Part shown: one piece after another, positions 56,355-64,000 of the stretch
Position numbering within the stretch: position 1 is the stretch's first letter
Layout: each line of letters starts with the position of its first letter
Source: Macrostomum hystrix
Lineage: Eukaryota > Platyhelminthes > Macrostomidae
Length of the DNA: 64,000 nucleotides
NCBI GenBank assembly: GCA_950097015.1
Contig: CATNEN010000003.1
Span: 13,311,001 to 13,375,000 of the forward strand
Direction: 5' to 3'
Translations under genes and position numbers: made by a program
Notes under the pieces: model-generated
Databases searched by the model: none
The model's input: only the letters and a program-made list of their open reading frames with translations
What the model was told of the DNA's origin: nothing

Positions 56355-59151
56355 TTCGTGGTAGCAGTTTTTGCGGAAGTCGCAGTTGTTGCCGTGGTAA
56401 CCATGGCAACAGGCGTTGCCACCGAAGGCTGCACAATTCGATTGGAATTGGCAGATGAGGTTCTACCCGTAGTTCGATTAGTTTGCACTTTTAAACCGGA
56501 TAAATCTAGTTTCAATGCACCGTCCTGCGACTCAGGCTGCTGCTGCTGCTGCATCTCTACCAACTTTCTCTTCTGCTCTCTTTCTTTCTCTTCGGCTGTT
56601 AATCTTTCTAGAAATTTTCCAGTTCGCCTCTGTAGCTCCAATTTTTCGGCTTCCGCTGCCCGTTCCAGTTTGGCCAATCGAACAGCTTCGCGCCAGGCGT
56701 CGAAAGCCCGACCCAGCAGCCGTTGGCGATGCCTCCTAGCAGCCCAATCCATTCGTCTCTGAGCCTCGCGCAGCGCATTCTGAGCCGCCAGAGCTTCTCG
56801 TTCAGCCGCTTGACTTCTAGCGTGCCAACGCCAGGCGGAAAAGCTGCGCCGAATTAGACGAAAATCGCGAAAAGCCGCCGCTTTACCGGAAGCCAATCGA
56901 CTACTGGCGAGAATTTCTCGCCAATTAGCGAAGCATCGACTTAGTAGGGCTAGATTGTTCAACAGGATGCGTCGTTGAACACGCGCCTCCAAGGCTTGAC
57001 GCCTGAGCTGTCGAAGGCTTCGCTTCTCGTCAGACGCGGCCGCTGCGCGTCGCTCAGCTAGAATTGCAGCTTCCGTCTGGCGACGTTCCCGCTCGGCTTG
57101 TTCGCGTTCCTCCTTCAATAGCGCAGCCTCCTGACGCCGGCGCTCCTCGAGTTCCCGACGCTGGCGTTGAGCTTCGGCTTCGACTAGGCGAGCCTCTTCG
57201 CGTCGACGCAGAGCCGCGGCGCGCTCCTCTTCGGCTACAAGTCGGCGAGCTTCCTGGGCCAGGCGACGAGCTTCAGCGGATCTTTCGCGCTGCTCAGCCT
57301 CGGCCAGGCGACGACGTTCGCGAGCTTCGCGAGCCTGCTGCTGACGCAGCTCCATGCGGATGCGGGGATCGACGCGAACCTAAGGGTTTGACAGCAACAT
57401 TTAATTGCTGAGTGAAAGATCTGTGTCACTCTGCAGAGAAATCTAAATGTCACTCTGTGTCACCACTCTGTGTCACGACAAATCTGTGTGCCACTCTCTA
57501 GACAAATCTGTGTGTCACTCTCTAGACAAATCTGTGTGTCACTCTCTAGACAAATCAGTGTGCCACTCTCTAGACAAATCAGTGTGCCACTCTCTAGACA
57601 AATCTGTGTGTCACTCTCTAGACAAATCTGTGTGTCACTCTCTAGACAAATCTGTGTCACTCTATTGACAAATCTGTGTGTCACTCTCTAGAAAAATCTG
57701 TGTCACTCTCTAGACAAATCTGTGTGTCACTCTCTAGAAAAATCTGTGTGCCACTCTCTAGACAAATGTGTGTCACTCTAGACGAATCTGTGTGTAACTT
57801 AGATTGTTTGGTAACTCTGCAAAACGAGCACAATATCACCTTAGCCTCATCGTCCAACACTTTAGCCGGAACATAATCTTTGTTTAATAATCTTTGTATG
57901 ATTTTTTCGGCATCGGAAAGTTCAGAATCAGCTGTGGCTCCAGTAGCTTCGCTGTCATCATTATCGCCAGCCAGATGTGGCCATTCTAACAATGAACGCG
58001 ATCTAGTTGACTCACTGTGATTGGCATGTACATAACTGTCAGAATTGACTTCGCTTAACAATGCCTCGTCTGACAGCAACTTGCTGGTCATCCATTCTCG
58101 AATTAGACTTCTAGCTTCATCTTCAACGCTGCCACCGGCTGATTGCTGCTTTGAAGTCTTACCGGCTAGTGCGCTGTCGGTAGCAGATTCCACTTTCTGT
58201 TGGAAAAATGTGGTTGAATTTCTTGTTGCCTACTTTTTAAATGATCATTTATGCTACTTACTAATAAGTGACAGTTTCTTAACTATTCTAGTCCGATAAT
58301 TAAGACTTTGGAATCAAAAGTGTGAGGTCGAAAAGTTGCACCCCACTTAAATTTTTTGCAGCACGTGAATGCTAACAGCGTTGGGTTGTGACTGGTTGGT
58401 TGAAAGACTAGGCGATTGTGTCCTGTTGTTGAGCTTCGCCTAATATTTTGGCTTGATCAGTGACATTGGAGAAAATCAGCGGCCTAGTTCCACCTGTTGT
58501 GGCCCTTGAAGGTCCAGCAGCCCTTCTAGATAAAGGTAGGTGACCACCGAAGACCGAAATGATGCAGGCACATTCGGGTGACATGCTGATCAATTTTGAA
58601 GGCCTGGCAAGACCGCACTGAGGCGCAGTGCTAATTTGTGTATAGGGGGTGTATGAAATACACAAGAGCTTTTGGGAGAAATCTGACATTCGGCCAGAAC
58701 CATTGATTATCTCGACGGTCGGAAGAGCTGGCGACTTGATTCTTGTTTCAGAAGATGCGCAACAAAAAATTGGCCCGCGCACTCGAGTTTTGTGCGCTTG
58801 CGTTGTTCCGTTCGGGTGCAGCACAAAAAATTGTCAGGGAGGCAAAGCCCCTCTATTTCTAATATACTAGGTATCACATCTATAGAAGTGATAACTTTAC
58901 TTCTATAGTGAATCACTTTGAAGTGATTCAAAAGTGAAGAATCAGAATTTAAAAATCAGATTTGAAGTGGAAATTTGGGGTAGAGTTATGTGAATAAAAC
59001 ACCGGACATCTACCTTTAACCAACTTTTCATATCATAATCCGATGATGGTACATTGCTGGCATTCGTTAAACCAGGCTTGCTTTTAGCAGCAGAAGCAGA
59101 CGAAGCAGTAGCTTTGTAACGAAACAGGCCTGGATTGCTGCGGTCAGTCAT
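53160..59151 (-). CDS. CCDC191: CCDC191 orthologue, coiled-coil protein with Sfi1-like repeats, five exons
   Basis: Exons on minus: 59151-59014, 58196-57840, 57379-56153, 55519-54878, 53510-53160; every junction is GT-AG and phase 0; 904 aa (human about 936). Landmarks follow the human order: DMKSWLKKVESATDSAL (human 'HWIKRVEKASEFAV'), an acidic segment with RSLIREWMTSKL, VRVDPRIRMELRQQQAREAR (human 'DPRLTMEMRHKQVKENR'), long Arg/Glu/Ala coiled coils, Sfi1-type motifs (LLSRCFANWREI, LIRRSFSAWRW, LLGRAFDAWREA), QQAILKEQANQLKEQKRLIEE, RVRLLRHYGLAPWLKLMRQS, ALTRRHFCRWTL, and a C terminus KVRDLLPDFDF (human 'KVVEILPDF'). The Sfi1-like helices suggest centrin or centriole/cilium association; molecular function is not established. 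A poly-Ala tract from GCA/GCT repeats sits in exon 3. Confidence 0.92.
53585..54560. repeat. 31-bp array in CCDC191 intron 4
   Basis: About 33 units with TTCAATGACTCATTCCGAAA and TGACTCTTTTA; fills most of intron 53511-54877. The TGACTCA core (AP-1-like) is present in nearly every unit. Confidence 0.94.
54561..54877. other. Rest of CCDC191 intron 4
   Basis: Degenerate continuation of the TGACTC array merging into unique sequence; no exon. Confidence 0.5.
55612..55850 (+). repeat. Dispersed repeat copy A in CCDC191 intron 3
   Basis: Shares with copy B (58341-58590) the strings TGAATGCTAACAGCGTTGG, GACTAGGCGAT, TAGTTCCACCTGTTGT and GATGATGCAGGCACATTCGG, in the same order and orientation. No coding capacity or terminal repeats seen; an unclassified interspersed element. 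Confidence 0.85.
56050..56105 (+). mobile_element. Degraded SINE tail
   Basis: TTAGGTGTGTATAGCGACCT followed by TGTCCATGGACTGAATAG resembles the SINE tail at 8669-8728. Located in CCDC191 intron 3, about 50 bp from the donor. Confidence 0.5.
57425..57800. repeat. 24-bp minisatellite in CCDC191 intron 2
   Basis: About 15 units with CACTCTCTAGACAAATCTGT; a period divisible by three makes all frames open for about 70 codons. Confidence 0.95.
58341..58590 (+). repeat. Dispersed repeat copy B in CCDC191 intron 1
   Basis: Partner of the copy at 55612-55850, with a slightly longer middle part. It sits in intron 58197-59013. The open frames around 58408-58870 belong to this element and its flank. 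Confidence 0.85.
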
Positions 59152-59289
59152 GCGTCAATTTTAGGCCGTCAATGTTTCTGCAAGGGTTTTCTATTAATAA
59201 ATTTTTGCGCTTATATTTGAAAATAAATATATTTGCGCTACTCTTAGTAGTGGTTCGTAAATTCCTATTTTGTTTTAAGTCATTCTCTT
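59152..59289. other. CCDC191 promoter-proximal gap
   Basis: Only 138 bp of AT-rich unique DNA lie between the CCDC191 start codon (minus) and the giant array. No X-box or TATA box is obvious. Confidence 0.4.
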
Positions 59290-62200
59290 CTGGCGAATGT
59301 TGGTCACTCTCTACTGGAGATTGTTTGTCACTCTCTACTGGAGATTGTTTGTCACTCTCTACTGGAGATTGTTTGTCACTCTCTACTGGAGATTGTTTGT
59401 CACTCTCTACTGGAGATTGTTTGTCACTCTCTACTGGAGATTGTTTGTCACTCTCTACTGGAGATTGTTCGTCACTCTCTACTGGTGATTGTTTGTCACT
59501 TTTTACTGGAGATTGTTTGTCACTTTTTACTGGAGATTGTTTGTCACGCTTTACTGGATATTGTTTGTCACTTTCTACTGGAGATTGTTTGTCACTTTTT
59601 ACTGGAGATTGTTTGTCACACTCTACTGGAGATTGTTTGTCACACTCTACTGGAGATTGTTTGTCACTCTCTACTGGAGATTGTTTGTCACACTCTACTG
59701 GAGATTGTTTGTCACACTCTACTGGAGATTGTTTGTCACACTCTACTGGAGATTGTTTGTCACACTCTACTGGAGATTGTTCGTCACTCTCTACTGGAGA
59801 TTGTTTGTCACTCTCTACTGGAGATTGTTCGTCACTCTCTACTGGAGATTGTTTGTCACTTTTTACTGGAGATTGTTTGTCACGCTTTACTGGATATTGT
59901 TTGTCACTTTCTACTGGAGATTGTTTGTCACTTTTTACTGGAGATTGTTTGTCACACTCTACTGGAGATTGTTTGTCACTCTCTACTGGAGATTGTTTGT
60001 CACACTCTACTGGAGATTGTTTGTCACTCTCTACTGGAGATTGTTTGTCACTTTCTACTGGAGATTGTTTGTCACTTTTTACTGGAGATTGTTTGTCACA
60101 CTCTACTGGAGATTGTTTGTCACTCTCTACTGGAGATTGTTTGTCACACTCTACTGGAGATTGTTTGTCACACTCTACTGGAGATTGTTTGTCACACTCT
60201 ACTGGAGATTGTTCGTCACTCTCTACTGGAGATTGTTTGTCACTTTTTACTGGAGATTGTTTGTCACTCTCTACTGGAGATTGTTTGTCACTTTCTACTG
60301 GAGATTGTTTGTCACTTTTTACTGGAGATTGTTTGTCACACTCTACTGGAGATTGTTTGTCACTCTCTACTGGAGATTGTTTGTCACACTCTACTGGAGA
60401 TTGTTTGTCACACTCTACTGGAGATTGTTTGTCACACTCTACTGGAGATTGTTTGTCACTTTCTACTGGAGATTGTTTGTCACTTTTTACTGGAGATTGT
60501 TTGTCACGCTTTACTGGATATTGTTTGTCACTTTCTACTGGAGATTGTTTGTCACTTTTTACTGGAGATTGTTTGTCACACTCTACTGGAGATTGTTTGT
60601 CACTCTCTACTGGAGATTGTTTGTCACACTCTACTGGAGATTGTTTGTCACACTCTACTGGAGATTGTTTGTCACACTCTACTGGAGATTGTTTGTCACA
60701 CTCTACTGGAGATTGTTCGTCACTCTCTACTGGAGATTGTTTGTCACTCTCTACTGGAGATTGTTCGTCACTCTCTACTGGAGATTGTTTGTCACTTTTT
60801 ACTGGAGATTGTTTGTCACGCTTTACTGGATATTGTTTGTCACTTTCTACTGGAGATTGTTTGTCACTTTTTACTGGAGATTGTTTGTCACACTCTACTG
60901 GAGATTGTTTGTCACTCTCTACTGGAGATTGTTTGTCACACTCTACTGGAGATTGTTTGTCACTCTCTACTGGAGATTGTTTGTCACTTTCTACTGGAGA
61001 TTGTTTGTCACTTTTTACTGGAGATTGTTTGTCACACTCTACTGGAGATTGTTTGTCACTCTCTACTGGAGATTGTTTGTCACACTCTACTGGAGATTGT
61101 TTGTCACACTCTACTGGAGATTGTTTGTCACACTCTACTGGAGATTGTTTGTCACACTCTACTGGAGATTGTTCGTCACTCTCTACTGGAGATTGTTTGT
61201 CACTCTCTACTGGAGATTGTTCGTCACTCTCTACTGGAGATTGTTTGTCACTTTTTACTGGAGATTGTTTGTCACGCTTTACTGGATATTGTTTGTCACT
61301 TTCTACTGGAGATTGTTTGTCACTTTTTACTGGAGATTGTTTGTCACACTCTACTGGAGATTGTTTGTCACTCTCTACTGGAGATTGTTTGTCACACTCT
61401 ACTGGAGATTGTTTGTCACTCTCTACTGGAGATTGTTTGTCACTTTCTACTGGAGATTGTTTGTCACTTTTTACTGGAGATTGTTTGTCACACTCTACTG
61501 GAGATTGTTTGTCACTCTCTACTGGAGATTGTTTGTCACACTCTACTGGAGATTGTTTGTCACACTCTACTGGAGATTGTTTGTCACACTCTACTGGAGA
61601 TTGTTCGTCACTCTCTACTGGAGATTGTTTGTCACTTTTTACTGGAGATTGTTTGTCACTCTCTACTGGAGATTGTTTGTCACTTTCTACTGGAGATTGT
61701 TTGTCACTTTTTACTGGAGATTGTTTGTCACACTCTACTGGAGATTGTTTGTCACTCTCTACTGGAGATTGTTTGTCACACTCTACTGGAGATTGTTTGT
61801 CACACTCTACTGGAGATTGTTTGTCACACTCTACTGGAGATTGTTTGTCACTTTCTACTGGAGATTGTTTGTCACACTCTACTGGAGATTGTTTGTCACT
61901 CTCTACTGGAGATTGTTCGTCACTCTCTACTGGAGATTGTTTGTCACTCTCTACTGGAGATTGTTTGTCACACTCTACTGGAGATTGTTTGTCACACTTT
62001 ACTGGAGATTGTTTGTCACACTCTACTGGAGATTGTTTGTCACTTTCTACTGGAGATTGTTTGTCACTTTCTACTGGAGATTGTTTGTCACTTTCTACTG
62101 GAGATTGTTTGTCACTTTTTACTGGAGATTGTTTGTCACACTCTACTGGAGATTGTTTGTCACTCTCTACTGGAGATTGTTTGTCACACTCTACTGGAGA

Positions 62201-63105
62201 TTGTTTGTCACACTCTACTGGAGATTGTTTGTCACTCTCTACTGGAGATTGTTTGTCACACTCTACTGGAGATTGTTTGTCACTCTCTACTGAAGATTGT
62301 TTGTCACTCTCTACTGGAGATTGTTTGTCACTCTCTACTGGAGATTGTTTGTCACACTCTACTGGAGATTGTTTGTCACTCTCTACTGGAGATTGTTTGT
62401 CACTCTCTACTGGAGATTGTTTGTCACTCTCTACTGGAGATTGTTTGTCACACTCTACTGGAGATTGTTTGTCACTCTCTACTGGAGATTGTTTGTCACT
62501 CTCTACTGGAGATTGTTTGTCACTCTCTACTGGAGATTGTTTGTCACTCTCTACTGGAGATCTTTATCACTCTCTACTGGAGATTGTCACTCTCTACTGA
62601 AGATTGTTTGTCACACTCTACTGGAGATTGTTTGTCACACTCTACTGGAGATGGTTTGTCACACTCTACTGGAGATTGTTTGTCACTCTCTACTGGAGAT
62701 TGTTTGTCACTCTCTACTGGAGATTGTTTGTCACTCTCTACTGGAGATCTTTATCACTCTCTACTGGAGATTGTCACTCTCTACTGAAGATTGTTTGTCA
62801 CACTCTACTGGAGATTGTTTGTAACACTTTACTGGAGATTGTTTGTCACTTTCTACTGGAGATTGTTTGTCACTCTCTACTGGAGATTGTTTGTCACTCT
62901 CTACTGGAGATGGTTTGTCACACTCTACTGGAGATTGTTTGTCACTTTTTACTGGAGATTGTTTGTCACTCTCTACTGGAGATGGTTTGTCACACTCTAC
63001 TGGAGATTGTTTGTCACTTTTTACTGGAGATTGTTTGTCACGCTTTACTGGATATTGTTTGTCACTCTCTACTGTAGATTGTTGGTCACTCTCTACTTAA
63101 GATAA
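59290..63105. repeat. Giant 24-bp minisatellite, 3.8 kb, about 158 copies
   Basis: Units with GGAGATTGTTTGTCACTCTC and variants at the CTCTCT/CACTCT/TTTTTA position. A rare GCTTTACTGGATATTG unit marks higher-order copies: it starts at 59545, 59881, 60505, 60817, 61273 and 63039. The 60817-61273 interval is exactly 19 units (456 bp), and the variant order after 60817 is repeated after 61273. Three plus frames are open for 934-1,142 codons; these are artefacts. It lies between DAP and CCDC191. Confidence 0.98.
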
Positions 63106-63794
63106 AAGTTATTGTAAAATTAAATAATAAGTAAAGACAAGTCAGAAAAACTGATAGCGAAAAAATATAAATGTTTTACTTCACCGCAGAATTTCAATTT
63201 CAAGTCTGACCAAAAGGGCTTCCATAAATGATTTAAAGGCAAACAAAAAACAAGCAAAAAGCTGAACTAAAAAAAACCAAGAATAAAATAAAATAAATAG
63301 AAACTGATTGTTTCTAATATAGTAACAACTATCAAAATGGAAATATCACTTTAAAGAGTAAATTTAATTTTCATCTAACAGTGTCCTCAATGATAGTCTC
63401 AAACTATCAATTTAAAACAACTTAAATAACTGTTATAATGATTGTCTGAATAATGCTAATTAATGATCAGAAGTAGTCATATGAATCAGAATACAACAAC
63501 TTAAGATTATTTCCATTATATAATCAATACTAATGGCAAAAGCACAAGCTATTTTTTTAGAAATTACAGCTTGAGACACTATTTACCTCAGACCAAAGAC
63601 CACAATTAAAAAATCTAGGTTTTTAAAACAAATCTGTTTTAATTGCAACACCACCAACAATTAAAAAAGTAAAGGACAGCAAATAATATGAGACACACTG
63701 GGTTAGAATTAACAAAGTTGGTATCAGCATAATATTGTCTAGAGTCCAACACACAAAAGTTCAATGTTGGTGGACTTGTTGGTTATGCACTGGA
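63106..63794. other. DAP 3' flank
   Basis: AT-rich sequence downstream (minus) of the DAP stop; probably 3' UTR followed by spacer. Confidence 0.45.
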
Positions 63795-64000
63795 TCACTT
63801 CCTAGGTTGGTGAATATTGTGGGTTGGCGGCGCATGCGGCTTCTCGTGCTTTGGCGCCGGCTTATCATGAAAAGACTTCACTGCCTCTGCTGTGAAGGCC
63901 TTGTCCTCTTTGACTAGAGTTCCAGCAACCACTTGACCCTGTTTAGCATCCTGCACCTCAGTGCCATATTCCGCCTCCTGCTTTCGCAGCTCCTCAGCAG
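63795..64000 (-). CDS. DAP: Death-associated protein 1 (DAP), C-terminal exon, partial at window edge
   Basis: Small, basic, proline-rich regulator of autophagy, an mTOR substrate in vertebrates. The minus frame runs from the window edge to TGA at 63797-63795: a charged segment (EELRKQEAEYGTEV), then VVAGTLVKEDKAF, and a C terminus HEKPHAPPTHNIHQPRK. Human DAP has VFISGVIARGDKDF and ends RTQHIQQPRK, so the order and the invariant last residues agree. The N-terminal part lies beyond 64000. A DAPL1 paralogue is possible but less likely, since invertebrates generally have one DAP. Confidence 0.85.
   Translation of the reverse strand, partial: AEELRKQEAEYGTEVQDAKQGQVVAGTLVKEDKAFTAEAVKSFHDKPAPKHEKPHAPPTHNIHQPRK

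Noticed and set aside
53173-57411. Several plus-strand frames across 53.2-57.4 kb
   Set aside because: They are antisense to CCDC191 exons and have no independent support.
59172-62787. Three open frames of 934-1,142 codons in the giant array
   Set aside because: A 24-bp unit without stops in three frames explains all of them; no splice or start signals.

Overview
The window is nuclear DNA of a multicellular animal. Every convincing gene is a metazoan family broken by GT-AG introns with matching phases: a Kelch-like KLHL1/4/5 protein, a BCAR3/SH2D3-type Cdc25-fold protein, the intraflagellar-transport GTPase IFT27, a Ly6/quiver-type GPI-anchored protein, an SLC35F3/F4-type transporter, a TMEM86 (YhhN) lysoplasmalogenase, the centrosomal/ciliary-type coiled-coil protein CCDC191, and the 3' end of the autophagy regulator DAP. 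The phylum cannot be fixed from this sequence. A bilaterian is clear. A spiralian is only a guess from divergence and gene size.

Layout. 1-5.9 kb: a 24-bp minisatellite, then the four-exon KLHL gene (+). 5.9-12.5 kb: repeats, a hAT-like element end, then a four-exon NSP/BCAR3-like gene (+). 14.6-17.0 kb: an unrecognised four-exon gene (-), divergent from single-exon IFT27 (+, 17.7-18.3 kb); an RFX-type X-box lies between them. 20.8-21.3 kb: the last two exons of a Ly6/QVR gene (-). 22-29 kb: five large minisatellites without a recognisable gene. 29.2-46.5 kb: an SLC35F3/F4-like gene (-) with two candidate first exons and a 7.3-kb intron carrying most of the largest arrays. 50.1-50.8 kb: TMEM86 (+). 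53.2-59.2 kb: CCDC191 (-, five exons). 59.3-63.1 kb: one giant 24-bp array. 63.8 kb to the end: last exon of DAP (-).

About 31 of 64 kb (my boundary estimates) is tandem repeat. There are more than 40 arrays with periods from 8 to 62 bp, nearly every locus has its own unit, and most introns of any size hold one. Most long open frames in the window are these arrays read through and are not genes. Non-array mobile DNA includes a tRNA-derived SINE family, a hAT-type non-autonomous element family that carries an expanding internal minisatellite, and a two-copy dispersed repeat in CCDC191 introns.

The genes do not form a pathway. There is a ciliary flavour: IFT27, its divergent neighbour with a shared X-box candidate, and CCDC191. 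All gene names rest on recalled family similarity plus intron-phase agreement; no database search was run.
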